In this document: one piece after another, positions 1 through 7,511 of the stretch | Numbering within the stretch: position 1 is the stretch's first letter | Layout: each line of letters starts with the position of its first letter | From: an uncultured Muribaculum sp. | Lineage (GTDB): Bacteria; Bacteroidota; Bacteroidia; Bacteroidales; Muribaculaceae | Direction of reading: 5' to 3' | Assembly (NCBI GenBank): GCA_910587665.1 | Contig: CAJUMZ010000005.1 | Span: forward strand, 62,001-126,000 | DNA length: 64,000 nt | Position numbers and translations under genes: made by a program | Notes under the pieces: generated by a model | The model's database searches: none | What the model was told of the DNA's origin: nothing | What the model saw: the letters and a program-made list of their open reading frames with translations, nothing else

Positions 1-234
1 ATCACAATGGGTGAGCTTGTGGCTTACGACGCCCTTAACCGTAACGAGAGCTGCGGCGGTCACTTCCGTGAGGAGTATCAGACTGAAGAGGGTGAAGCTA
101 AGCGCGATGATCAGAACTACTTCTATGTATCGTGCTGGGACTATCAGGGAAGCGACGACAAAGCCCCCGAGCTTATCAAGGAGCCGCTCCACTATGAGGC
201 TATCAAGGTACAGACCCGTAATTATAAGTCGTAA
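1..234 (+). CDS. frdA: Fumarate reductase/succinate dehydrogenase flavoprotein subunit, C-terminal end (partial)
   Basis: The reading frame is open from the first base and stops at 234, so only about 77 C-terminal residues are present. They resemble the C-terminal tail of the FAD subunit of the Bacteroidetes fumarate reductase/succinate dehydrogenase, with a conserved SCGGHFREE segment that in the family carries a substrate-site region arginine, followed by a WDYQG stretch. The iron-sulfur subunit gene follows after 29 bp, as expected for the operon of cytochrome b subunit, flavoprotein and iron-sulfur protein. In anaerobic Bacteroidales this complex reduces fumarate to succinate at the inner membrane. 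The assignment rests on the tail plus the neighbour; the active-site domain lies outside the window. Confidence 0.9.
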   Translation: MTMGELVAYDALNRNESCGGHFREEYQTEEGEAKRDDQNYFYVSCWDYQGSDDKAPELIKEPLHYEAIKVQTRNYKS

Positions 235-263
235 TTTTCACAACATTAAGAAAGTAAACTCAA

Positions 264-1013
264 ATGGCAAATATAACTGTTCAACTTAAGGTGTGGCGTC
301 AAGCCGGACCGAAGGAAAAAGGCGAGTTCAAGACTTATACGGTCGAGACCGATACTGACACTTCTTTCCTTGAAACTCTTGACATCCTTAACGAGCAACT
401 CGTGGCTAACCACGAAGAGCCTATCGCTTTTGACCATGACTGTCGCGAAGGTATCTGCGGTATGTGCTCGTTGTATATCAACGGACATCCCCACGGTCCC
501 GCTACCGGAGCTACCACATGTCAGCTTTACATGCGTCGCTTCAAGGACGGTGAGATTATCACTGTAGAGCCTTGGCGCTCGGCCGCGTTCCCTGTAATCA
601 AGGACCTCATGGTTGACCGCAACGCTTTCGACAAGATCCAGCAGGCAGGCGGTTACGTGTCGTTTAACTGCGGCGGCGCCCAGGATGCCAACAGCCTTCC
701 TATCTCCAAGGTCAACGCCGACCTCGCGATGGATGCTGCCACCTGTATCGGATGCGGTGCATGTGTCGCAGCTTGTAAAAACGGTTCGGCGATGCTGTTC
801 GTATCGGCTAAGGTGAGCCAGTTTGCTCTCCTTCCCCAGGGCCAGATAGAGCGTGCGCGTCGTGCGCGTGCAATGGTGAAGAAGATGGATGAACTCGGAT
901 TCGGTAACTGTACCAACACCGGTGCATGCGCTGCTGAATGTCCGAAGAACATCTCACTCAGCAACATCGCGCGTCTTAACCGTGAGTTTATCAAGGCTAA
1001 ATGTAAGGATTAA
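264..1013 (+). CDS. frdB: Fumarate reductase/succinate dehydrogenase iron-sulfur subunit
   Basis: This 249-residue protein carries the three cluster sites of the family. The N-terminal ferredoxin domain has Cys60, Cys65, Cys68 and Cys86 for 2Fe-2S. The C-terminal domain has CIGCGACVAAC (161-171) and CTNTGACAAECP (216-227) for the 4Fe-4S and 3Fe-4S clusters. It passes electrons between the flavoprotein and the membrane cytochrome b subunit in fumarate respiration. It starts 29 bp after the flavoprotein gene and is followed by a strong hairpin terminator, so it is the last gene of the operon. Length and motif order are normal for Bacteroidetes SdhB/FrdB. Whether the main physiological direction is fumarate reduction is inferred from the anaerobic group. 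Confidence 0.96.
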   Translation: MANITVQLKVWRQAGPKEKGEFKTYTVETDTDTSFLETLDILNEQLVANHEEPIAFDHDCREGICGMCSLYINGHPHGPATGATTCQLYMRRFKDGEIITVEPWRSAAFPVIKDLMVDRNAFDKIQQAGGYVSFNCGGAQDANSLPISKVNADLAMDAATCIGCGACVAACKNGSAMLFVSAKVSQFALLPQGQIERARRARAMVKKMDELGFGNCTNTGACAAECPKNISLSNIARLNREFIKAKCKD

Positions 1014-1036
1014 GCTGTTACAGGCTTGAATATGGT

Positions 1037-1072
1037 CAGGGCGTCACCGAAGTGACGCCCTGTTCTTTTTAT
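1037..1072 (+). terminator. Terminator after the frd operon
   Basis: An 11-bp perfect stem (CAGGGCGTCAC, loop CGAA, GTGACGCCCTG) is followed by TTCTTTTT, the classic intrinsic terminator shape. Confidence 0.9.
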
Positions 1073-1083
1073 GGTAAAAAATA

Positions 1084-1106
1084 GAAGCCCGCGATAAGCG
1101 GGCTTC
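1084..1106 (-). terminator. Terminator for the minus-strand secreted-protein pair
   Basis: The perfect 9-bp stem GAAGCCCGC / GCGGGCTTC with loop GATAA is followed on the minus strand by TATTTTTTACC. It lies just past the stop of the 1133-2446 gene, so the two convergent units each have their own terminator. Confidence 0.8.
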
Positions 1107-1132
1107 CGTAGTATGTATGCTGGCTTGATCAA

Positions 1133-2446
1133 TTATTTCACAGTGATATTGAGCCTTTTTTGTAGCATGGGAATATAGCCGGCGCGGTGGACAGGATTTT
1201 TCTTTTCTGCGATGGCGCGTGACATGATTTTTGAGCCGATTTTCTTCACTGATGCAGCTCCCTGAACTTCGGCAGGGGTTGTGAAGCGAAGCTCGGTTAC
1301 TTCTCCCCATTCGTTGTTGCCATTCTTTGCTGCGGCAATCGCTACGGCATCAACGTTAGGATTTATCTGGTAATCGGTGGTCAGTGTTTCGTAGAAGAAC
1401 CAGTATGCGGTAGGCATCATCGGATCGGTACAAAGTTCCGCTTTTATCTCGTCGGCTTTTTCATCATAGATTTCAGCTTTATATACTCCGACGCGGAAGC
1501 AGCTTGCCTGGTCGTTAGGCGTAAATGTGATGAATTGGCTTGGCAACTGTTCGTCATTCCAATTAGTGAGCTTGTAGTCGCCGAGGGTAATTGTGACTGT
1601 AGCTTCTCCGTCGCCGCCAAGTGCAAGCGTGGATACTTCAAATACCTGATAAGGGGCAGGATTGCCGTTTATGTCAAGTGACACGACATAAACCTCATAT
1701 TCGGAATTGGGTGCGAAGTCTTTCCATTCCTTTTCCTGTACACCCTCGTTGCGTATTCCCCATGACATGATCATCTGGTTGAAGTTACTGAAGCCAAACA
1801 TGGGGCCGAACATCTCATATTGGCTCTGCATGGTGCCTTTTTCGCCTGCCACGCAGTAGTAGGCTGTCACGTCATCATTGGGAGTGAATTTAATTTTGAA
1901 TGATTTGAGTTGGCGGTCAATCACTTCTGCAGTGACTTTCGGGTCACCGACGATTTCAGGCGCCGGGGTCTTGATTACGGTTTTGTCGGTGGATGCTTCC
2001 ACGCCGTACCTGTCGACTGCTATGGTATAAATAGCATATTCGCTGTCGGCGTCAAGGTCTATGCCTGTAAGCTCTGCGTCAGTGAAGTCCTGATAGTAGA
2101 TCTCGCTTGCATCGCGTTTAAGATATCCTATTGCAATTACGTCGTCGGTAAGCTGTCCGGCTATGGTGTTGGGGATGATTGCGATCCTGAAGCCTTCGCA
2201 GGCCTCGCTTCTGGTCACTGACAATTTGATTTTGTCCAATGCCACGTCGGATACTGATACGGTAGCTTTTACTTCCCCCTCTACTGTGGCAAAAGATATA
2301 TTGTCTGTGTGGTCAATGACATAACCGGAGTAATTTCCTGCTGTATTGGTGATTATCAGACGGTTAGGATTCTCCCCCCCTATATTTTGGGCGAATGATG
2401 TGGCTGTGATTGCCAATGATGCGATAATGAGTGATATTTTTTTCAT
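1133..2446 (-). CDS. Secreted protein of unknown function with fibronectin-like repeats
   Basis: This 437-residue protein begins with a Sec signal peptide (MKKISLIIASLAITATSFAQ). A short N-terminal segment ending in a D-x-ISF motif resembles the strand found at the start of many Bacteroidales secreted proteins. The rest looks like two or three beta-rich repeats of fibronectin type III style, with recurring phrases such as DADSEYAIYTIAVD and APNSEYEVYVVSLD, each before a T-rich linker. No catalytic motif is visible. Its ATG overlaps the stop of the upstream gene by four bases (ATGA), so the two are translationally coupled. The C-terminal 40 residues are basic and not obviously a sorting signal. 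Function not recognised. Confidence 0.8.
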   Translation of the reverse strand: MKKISLIIASLAITATSFAQNIGGENPNRLIITNTAGNYSGYVIDHTDNISFATVEGEVKATVSVSDVALDKIKLSVTRSEACEGFRIAIIPNTIAGQLTDDVIAIGYLKRDASEIYYQDFTDAELTGIDLDADSEYAIYTIAVDRYGVEASTDKTVIKTPAPEIVGDPKVTAEVIDRQLKSFKIKFTPNDDVTAYYCVAGEKGTMQSQYEMFGPMFGFSNFNQMIMSWGIRNEGVQEKEWKDFAPNSEYEVYVVSLDINGNPAPYQVFEVSTLALGGDGEATVTITLGDYKLTNWNDEQLPSQFITFTPNDQASCFRVGVYKAEIYDEKADEIKAELCTDPMMPTAYWFFYETLTTDYQINPNVDAVAIAAAKNGNNEWGEVTELRFTTPAEVQGAASVKKIGSKIMSRAIAEKKNPVHRAGYIPMLQKRLNITVK

Positions 2447-2937
2447 TTTTTGATGAATTTAAGCGTTTTGGAATTGATGGTTACGAAATACAGTCCCGGA
2501 GTGAGCCTCGATACGTCTACAGGTTCTGAAGTCCACCCGTTGATGTGCAAGAGATTGGCTCCGTTCATTGCGTGAATGTCAAGAGCCACCGGTGATGATG
2601 AGTCATGTCCGTTGATGACCAAGATGTCACCTACCGGGTTTTCGGCAAGAGTAAGTCCGGTGGAGATGTCCGTGATCCCCTCAATGCCGGTTGTTCCGGC
2701 TCCGAAAGTGATTTTGGCAACATCCGCATAATTGAACTTGCGGGTTCCTTCTTCCGACTTGTTGCCGACTGTAAACCCTTCCGATGTGAACGAAAGCCTG
2801 GTGTCGGCAGTCAGCGGCACTTCGACAGGTTTCCCGTCGTCAAGCACAGGATGTATGATAACATACTCCTGGGCGCGAGCTGTCATGCTTCCAGCAATAA
2901 GCATTGTCGCGATGGTAATGATTGATTTTGTTTTCAT
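2443..2937 (-). CDS. Secreted protein with a C-terminal sorting-type domain
   Basis: This is a 164-residue protein when started at the ATG at 2937, which opens a good signal peptide (MKTKSIITIATMLIAGSMTARAQ). The reading frame extends 19 codons further upstream, but that stretch is not signal-like and would overlap the promoter side. After the signal come an ISF-type strand region (residues 24-80) and a C-terminal segment of about 75 residues reading LDIHAMNG...VDVSRLTPGLYFV...LKFIKK. That shape matches the type A C-terminal sorting domains of Bacteroidetes (por/type IX secretion), which end in a short basic stretch. It forms an ATGA-coupled operon with the next gene. Sorting is inferred by resemblance; no other secretion-system gene lies nearby. 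Confidence 0.8.
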   Translation of the reverse strand: MKTKSIITIATMLIAGSMTARAQEYVIIHPVLDDGKPVEVPLTADTRLSFTSEGFTVGNKSEEGTRKFNYADVAKITFGAGTTGIEGITDISTGLTLAENPVGDILVINGHDSSSPVALDIHAMNGANLLHINGWTSEPVDVSRLTPGLYFVTINSKTLKFIKK

Positions 2938-3011
2938 TGTGATAATAAAATTGTATTGACAAATGGAACTGATAATGGCGTTTATGCCGCTCAATTTGTC
3001 GGTTTATGTCG

Positions 3012-3019
3012 CAAATGTA
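3012..3019 (-). promoter_or_regulatory. Bacteroidetes -7 box for the secreted-protein pair
   Basis: CAAATGTA on the plus strand is TACATTTG on the minus strand, 75 bp upstream of the ATG at 2937. Confidence 0.6.
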
Positions 3020-3106
3020 TGAAAATAAGTTGTGACGTGCAATAATTATGGTGTAAAAATGATTTCTCCGGATATGAGTGGGAGATTTTAATTTTAGAGT
3101 GAAATA

Positions 3107-3139
3107 TTTTGTGCTTTTTTGATGATTGATTTAATTTTG
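3107..3139 (+). promoter_or_regulatory. Promoter of the YitT gene
   Basis: TTTTG at 3107-3111 and TAATTTTG at 3132-3139 are separated by 20 nt, matching the Bacteroidetes sigma-ABfr promoter, 30 bp before the start codon. Confidence 0.7.
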
Positions 3140-3169
3140 CAGTCGTAAAGTAAAACTATCATTAGCGTA

Positions 3170-4123
3170 ATGAAATTTTCACCTAACAGTATCTGGCTAT
3201 CCACAAAGGACTATGTGATCATCATATTCGGATTGCTGATTTACGCATTCGGATTTTGTGCGTTTGTGCTTCCTGAAAAGGTCGTGATCGGCGGTCTTGT
3301 GGGTCTTGGGTCAATCGTTTACTTTCTTACCGGAATACCGGTTGCGATCACTTCCTATGGTTGTAACCTTGCGTTGCTTGCGATAGCTTACAAGGTGGTC
3401 GGTAAGCAGTTTGTCATACGCACTATTTTCGGCGCCACTGTAATCAACTTGTTCATCGGCGTGCTTCAGCCGTTTTTCCCTGAGCCACTGATTGCACAGC
3501 AGACATTCATGAATATCATTATCGGAGGTGTCCTGTGTGGTGTCGGCATCGGTCTTGCATTTACCCATAACGGCTCCACCGGCGGTACTGATATAATCGC
3601 AGCGATGGTGTCGAAACACAGCAATGTGTCGATAGGCCGTATGATGATCTATTGCGACTTTGTTATAATATCGTCGAGTTTCTTGATATTTCATCAGATA
3701 GATAATGTAGTATATGGCCTTGTCGTGACGTTTCTTGCGTCGTTTATGGCTGACCAGATTATTAATACCACGCGCCAGGCAGTACAGTTTACCATTATAT
3801 CTGCACATTGGGAGCGAATTGCCGACGCAATCAACAATGAAGCGCGACGCGGGTGCACGGTGCTCGAAGGAATGGGCTGGTATTCAAAACATCAGGTCAA
3901 GGTGCTTCTTGTTATGTGCCGGAAGATAGAGTCGGTCACGATATTCCGTATAGTGAAGTCGATCGACAAGGATGCGTTTGTCACTCAGGCTAACGTCAAC
4001 GGAGTCTATGGACAAGGCTTTGACATGGTGAAGCTGAAGATGAAAAATGGTCAGCGTGTGGAGCAAAACGGAGGTGAGCTTGAGCGCCCCGCGCCTGCGG
4101 TGCCGCATGAGCCGGAGAGATAG
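3170..4123 (+). CDS. YitT family membrane protein with DUF2179 domain
   Basis: This 317-residue protein has five to six hydrophobic segments in the first 200 residues (for example about 15-35, 48-68, 77-97 and 110-130). A soluble C-terminal domain follows at about 220-290, with the DUF2179 pattern (RRGCTVLEGMGWYSKHQVKVLL, written here as a position range 224-245, and VNGVYGQGFD near 285). This is the YitT/YvjA architecture, common and of unknown transport or regulatory role. The gene stands alone between a promoter and the serine palmitoyltransferase promoter. The C-terminal tail is proline- and glutamate-rich and not conserved. Family assignment is confident; the substrate is unknown. Confidence 0.9.
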   Translation: MKFSPNSIWLSTKDYVIIIFGLLIYAFGFCAFVLPEKVVIGGLVGLGSIVYFLTGIPVAITSYGCNLALLAIAYKVVGKQFVIRTIFGATVINLFIGVLQPFFPEPLIAQQTFMNIIIGGVLCGVGIGLAFTHNGSTGGTDIIAAMVSKHSNVSIGRMMIYCDFVIISSSFLIFHQIDNVVYGLVVTFLASFMADQIINTTRQAVQFTIISAHWERIADAINNEARRGCTVLEGMGWYSKHQVKVLLVMCRKIESVTIFRIVKSIDKDAFVTQANVNGVYGQGFDMVKLKMKNGQRVEQNGGELERPAPAVPHEPER

Positions 4124-4194
4124 TTTTCCCTCTCCCACATGGTTGGAAGCCCTGTTAAGACTTTTTATAGGTTATATGGCGGTTTAAATTAAGG

Positions 4195-4231
4195 TTTTTT
4201 GGCGTTTATTGCTGAAAATTTGCTAACTTTG
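4195..4231 (+). promoter_or_regulatory. Promoter of the serine palmitoyltransferase gene
   Basis: A TTTTTTG at 4195-4201 and TAACTTTG at 4224-4231 are spaced 22 nt apart. The box lies about 75 bp before the ATG, leaving a leader of roughly 70 nt. Confidence 0.65.
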
Positions 4232-4305
4232 CAGCCTGCAATTCGTAAAGCGGTGTTTGACCGACTACTTGCATATAAACGCAAAATGCTACTATTTAGA
4301 TAATT

Positions 4306-5493
4306 ATGAAGCTATTACAAGCTAAACTTGACAAGTATCAGGAGCCTCAGAAAGCCAAGGCTTTAGGCATATATCCTTATTTCCGTGCGATTTCCAGTGA
4401 GCAGGATCCCGAAGTGCTTATCAACGGCAGAAAAGTGTTGATGTTCGGCTCAAACTGCTATACCGGTCTTGTAAACCATCCTAAAGTAAAGGAAGCGGCT
4501 ATAGAGGCTATCAAGAAGTATGGCACGGGATGTGCCGGGTCGCCGTTTCTAAATGGTACTCTTGACATCCATAAGGAGCTTGAGGCTCGTCTTGCCGCCT
4601 ATGTGGGCAAGGAAGATGCGATGATATATTCCACCGGCTTTGAGGTAAATCTCGGAGTGGTATCGACCCTCACCGGAAGAGAAGATTATATACTCTTCGA
4701 CGAGCAGGATCACGCCTCGATTATCGACGGTCGCCGCCTGTCGTTCTCTCAGGCATTGAAATACAAGCATAATGACATGGAGTCGCTTGAGGCGCAGCTT
4801 AAGAAGTGTGATCCTGACAAGGTGAAGCTTATTGTGACCGACGGTGTGTTCTCCATGGAAGGCGATGTGGCCAATCTCCCTGAAATCGTGCGCCTTGCCA
4901 AGAAATATGACGCTACGGTCATGGTCGACGAGGCTCACGGTATAGGCGTGTTTGGAAAGGGAGGTCGCGGTGTGTGTGACCATTTTGGAGTGTCAAAGGA
5001 TGTTGACCTAATAATGGGTACATTCAGCAAGTCGTTTGCCTCTCTCGGCGGTTTTATCGCTACCGACAAGGAGATCACCAACTTCCTTCGTCATCATTCC
5101 CGTTCATATATCTTCACTGCCTCGATTACTCCTGCGTCAACTGCCGCTGTCATGGCTGCGCTTGATATTATGGAGAGCGAGCCTGAGATTCAGGAGCATC
5201 TTTGGAAGCTTACTAATTTTGCCCTTGACGGATTCCGTGAGATGGGCTGCGAGATAGGAAATACCTCAACTCCTATAATCCCGCTCTTTATCCGTGACAA
5301 CAACAAGACATTCGCTATTACACGCGACCTCCTTGAAGAGGGTATTTTTGTTAATCCTGTGGTATCGCCTGCGGTTGCTCCGCATGACACCCTCATCCGC
5401 TTCAGCCTGATGTCGACCCATACTCAGGAGCAGGTTGAGACTGCGCTTGAAAAGATTCAGAAGGTATTCAAAGCTCATGGCATAATCAATTAA
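4306..5493 (+). CDS. spt: Serine palmitoyltransferase (alpha-oxoamine synthase)
   Basis: This 395-residue PLP enzyme condenses L-serine with an acyl-CoA to give 3-ketosphinganine, the first step of sphingolipid synthesis. The PLP lysine is Lys242 in GTFSKSFASLGG. Asp208 and His211 in VDEAHG bind the cofactor ring, and His136 stacks on PLP. The start MKLLQAKLDKY and the NGTLDIHKELEARLA segment match, from memory, the experimentally studied Bacteroides enzyme (BT_0870) much better than BioF or Kbl. Length is normal. It is a single-gene unit with its own promoter and terminator. The alternative, 8-amino-7-oxononanoate synthase, is less likely since no biotin genes are near. Confidence 0.88.
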   Translation: MKLLQAKLDKYQEPQKAKALGIYPYFRAISSEQDPEVLINGRKVLMFGSNCYTGLVNHPKVKEAAIEAIKKYGTGCAGSPFLNGTLDIHKELEARLAAYVGKEDAMIYSTGFEVNLGVVSTLTGREDYILFDEQDHASIIDGRRLSFSQALKYKHNDMESLEAQLKKCDPDKVKLIVTDGVFSMEGDVANLPEIVRLAKKYDATVMVDEAHGIGVFGKGGRGVCDHFGVSKDVDLIMGTFSKSFASLGGFIATDKEITNFLRHHSRSYIFTASITPASTAAVMAALDIMESEPEIQEHLWKLTNFALDGFREMGCEIGNTSTPIIPLFIRDNNKTFAITRDLLEEGIFVNPVVSPAVAPHDTLIRFSLMSTHTQEQVETALEKIQKVFKAHGIIN

Positions 5494-5514
5494 ACTTATA
5501 TTATATCGTTTATT

Positions 5515-5551
5515 AAGCCCGGCAGACGTTTGGTTTGCCGGGCTTATTTTT
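5515..5551 (+). terminator. Terminator after serine palmitoyltransferase
   Basis: The 10-bp stem AAGCCCGGCA / TGCCGGGCTT is followed by ATTTTTG. Confidence 0.85.
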
Positions 5552-5577
5552 GCAAATGAAAAAAAAGTAGTTGAAAA

Positions 5578-5609
5578 TTTTGTCAGTATCAATAAATTTT
5601 CTAATTTTG
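5578..5609 (+). promoter_or_regulatory. Promoter of the perR-rubrerythrin unit
   Basis: TTTTG (5578-5582) and TAATTTTG (5602-5609) are 19 nt apart. The ATG at 5626 is 16 bp downstream. Confidence 0.7.
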
Positions 5610-5625
5610 TAATGATTATAAAAAT

Positions 5626-6072
5626 ATGGGAGATACAATCATGAATAGTACAGCACGGGCAACGGAATATCTGCAACGCCATGGCGTCAGGCCTTCGGCC
5701 CAGCGTATTGCAGTCACGCGATTCATGATGGAGAATCCTGTTCATCCTTCCGCCGAGGTGATATATGACGCGCTTGTAAGGGATATGCCTACATTGTCGC
5801 TCGCCACTGTATATAATACATTGCGTGTGCTTGTCGATACCGGGGCGGTGACGATGCTTAATGTGGACACGCGTAATGCGCGGTATGACCTTATAATGTC
5901 GCCCCACGCTCATCTGTGCTGCCGCAAGTGTGGTGAGCTATATGATGTGCCTCTGCGTTCGGAGATAGCTATGCCCTTATATGCCGATATGCATGATTTC
6001 ATGATAGATGAGGTGGACGTGTGTTATCGTGGCTTGTGTTCCGGGTGTCGCGGTGGAGAAATTGAAAAATAA
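5626..6072 (+). CDS. perR: Fur-family regulator, PerR-like
   Basis: This 148-residue metalloregulator has an N-terminal winged helix (about 15-80; TLSLATVYNTLRVLVDTG is the recognition helix and wing) and a C-terminal dimerisation domain with SPHAHLCCRKCGE. Structural zinc ligands are Cys99, Cys102, Cys138 and Cys141. The nearby rubrerythrin gene, 47 bp downstream on the same strand, argues for a peroxide-sensing PerR rather than an iron-sensing Fur; metal-site histidines near 40, 94 and 96 are present. A second in-frame ATG at 5641 could be the true start, since family members usually begin a few residues before the helix. It probably represses its own operon, though no clear Per box was identified. 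Confidence 0.88.
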   Translation: MGDTIMNSTARATEYLQRHGVRPSAQRIAVTRFMMENPVHPSAEVIYDALVRDMPTLSLATVYNTLRVLVDTGAVTMLNVDTRNARYDLIMSPHAHLCCRKCGELYDVPLRSEIAMPLYADMHDFMIDEVDVCYRGLCSGCRGGEIEK

Positions 6073-6119
6073 TTGTTTTAAATAACCAAATTTCGTATAA
6101 CTATCTAAAATTAAACAAA

Positions 6120-6671
6120 ATGGCAAAGAAATTTATCTGTACCGTATGCGGATACGTTCATGAAGGTGATGAAGCTCCCGAGAAGTGCCCGGTATGTGGC
6201 GCTCCCCGCAGCAAGTTTAAAGAACTCGACGAGGCTGCTGACCTTGTATTTGTGACCGAGCATGAGGTTGGCTCTGCAAAGGGTTGCGATGAGGAGATGA
6301 TCAAGGATCTTACCGCTCATTTCAACGGTGAGTGTGGCGAGGTGGGCATGTATCTTGCCATGTCGCGTCAGGCTGATCGTGAGGGATATCCTGAAATCGC
6401 CGAGGCTTTCAAGCGTTATGCTTTTGAGGAGGCTGAGCATGCTGCAAAGTTTGCCGAGCTTCTTGGCGAGGTGGTATGGGATACCAAGACCAACCTTGAG
6501 AAGCGCATGGCTGCAGAGGCAGGCGCTAATGAAGACAAGATGCGGATAGCACGCCGTGCAAAGGAACTCGGTCATGATGCTATCCATGATACCGTTCATG
6601 AGATGGCAAAAGATGAGGCTCGCCACGGACAGGGCTTCCAGGGTCTTTATAACCGTTTCTTCAAGAAATAA
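6120..6671 (+). CDS. rbr: Reverse rubrerythrin
   Basis: This 183-residue non-haem iron peroxidase reduces hydrogen peroxide to water in the cytoplasm. The domain order is reversed compared with classical rubrerythrin. The rubredoxin domain is N-terminal (Cys7, Cys10, Cys23, Cys26), and the four-helix diiron domain follows (about 55-180), with ExxxE/EEAEH-type ligands such as NGECGEVGMY, FEEAEHAAKF and KDEARHGQGF. It follows the PerR-like regulator and ends at a strong terminator, so it is the likely peroxide-defence effector of that unit. Family members of this length and order are common in anaerobic Bacteroidetes and Clostridia. Confidence 0.93.
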   Translation: MAKKFICTVCGYVHEGDEAPEKCPVCGAPRSKFKELDEAADLVFVTEHEVGSAKGCDEEMIKDLTAHFNGECGEVGMYLAMSRQADREGYPEIAEAFKRYAFEEAEHAAKFAELLGEVVWDTKTNLEKRMAAEAGANEDKMRIARRAKELGHDAIHDTVHEMAKDEARHGQGFQGLYNRFFKK

Positions 6672-6699
6672 GTGATTATATTGACACAGATTGGTTAAG

Positions 6700-6730
6700 A
6701 GCCGGGCTTTGAAGCCCGGCTTCTTTTTTT
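6700..6730 (+). terminator. Terminator after rubrerythrin
   Basis: The stem GCCGGGCTT / AAGCCCGGC is followed by TTCTTTTTTT. Confidence 0.88.
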
Positions 6731-6750
6731 AGTTGCTGGTGTATATAATA

Positions 6751-6780
6751 AATTAGGCTGCAAAACGTTGCAGCCTAATT
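6751..6780 (-). terminator. Bidirectional hairpin after rpsO
   Basis: A 13-bp perfect stem (AATTAGGCTGCAA, loop AACG, TTGCAGCCTAATT) lies 26 bp past the rpsO stop. A-rich and T-rich flanks let it act on both strands. Confidence 0.75.
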
Positions 6781-6805
6781 TTGTAATCTTTAAGTAAACT
6801 TGCGG

Positions 6806-7081
6806 TTACTTGCGGATACCAAGCTCCTTCTGGGCGATGATGGCGCGGTAGCGGTTGATGTCCTTCTTGATAAGGTAATCAAGGAGGCGACGACGCTTAC
6901 CTACCAAAGCCTTAAGAGCACGCGCAGTAGTATAATCTTTGTGATTTGACTTGAGGTGTTCAGTCAAATGAGCAATACGAACCGAGAATAATGCTATCTG
7001 AGCTTCAGGTGAGCCAGTATCAGTCTTGCCCTTACCGTATTTCTCAAAGATGTTTACTTTTTCTTCAGAATTTAAGTGCAT
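6806..7081 (-). CDS. rpsO: 30S ribosomal protein S15
   Basis: This 91-residue protein has the full S15 pattern, including TGSPEAQIALFSVRI, LTEHLKSNHKD and RRRLLDYLIKKD. It binds the central domain of 16S rRNA in early 30S assembly. A TAACTTTG box on the minus strand at 7133-7140 gives it its own promoter, and a hairpin terminator lies just downstream. The length is within the normal 85-91 range. Confidence 0.98.
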   Translation of the reverse strand: MHLNSEEKVNIFEKYGKGKTDTGSPEAQIALFSVRIAHLTEHLKSNHKDYTTARALKALVGKRRRLLDYLIKKDINRYRAIIAQKELGIRK

Positions 7082-7132
7082 TCTTAATGAAATTAAAAGT
7101 TAATAAAATATACAATTGCTCTAAAGAGCGCA

Positions 7133-7140
7133 CAAAGTTA
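7133..7140 (-). promoter_or_regulatory. Promoter -7 box of rpsO
   Basis: CAAAGTTA on the plus strand reads TAACTTTG on the minus strand, 52 bp before the rpsO ATG. Confidence 0.65.
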
Positions 7141-7166
7141 GTGAATTTCCTTCAACCGACAAAGCC

Positions 7167-7499
7167 TTAGTCGAGGTTTTTGTCTTTTGACGGATTGCGG
7201 TAATGGATTTTTCCCTCGATATACTCCTGGGTCGCGATAAGCGTGGGCTTGGGGAGCTTTTCGTAGTAGCGTGAAATCTCGATTTGCTCACGGTTTTCTG
7301 AAATTTCCTCAAGGTTGTCATTGAGAGAAGCAAACTCCTGAAGCTTCTTTTCGAGGTCATGCTTCATTTCTCCGGCGATCTGGTTGGCGCGCTTTGCGAT
7401 TATGCACACTGTTTCGTAGATGTTGCCGGTGTCCTGCGACATCTTGGTGAGGTCGCGGGTTGTGGTTGTGAGGGGTGCGTTGGATTTCTTGTAGTCCAT
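7167..7499 (-). CDS. rpoZ: RNA polymerase omega/Rpb6-type subunit
   Basis: This 110-residue protein matches the Bacteroidetes omega family, in which the RPB6-type core (TGNIYETVCIIAKRANQIAGE, here residues 25-45) is followed by a long charged region and a C-terminal EKLPKPTLIATQEYIEGKI. It helps fold and hold the beta-prime subunit. It lies 12 bp downstream of bamD, an arrangement common in this order, and the pair probably shares the bamD promoter. rpsO, further downstream on the same strand, has its own box. Confidence 0.93.
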   Translation of the reverse strand: MDYKKSNAPLTTTTRDLTKMSQDTGNIYETVCIIAKRANQIAGEMKHDLEKKLQEFASLNDNLEEISENREQIEISRYYEKLPKPTLIATQEYIEGKIHYRNPSKDKNLD

Positions 7500-7511
7500 T
7501 ATATTAGTAAT

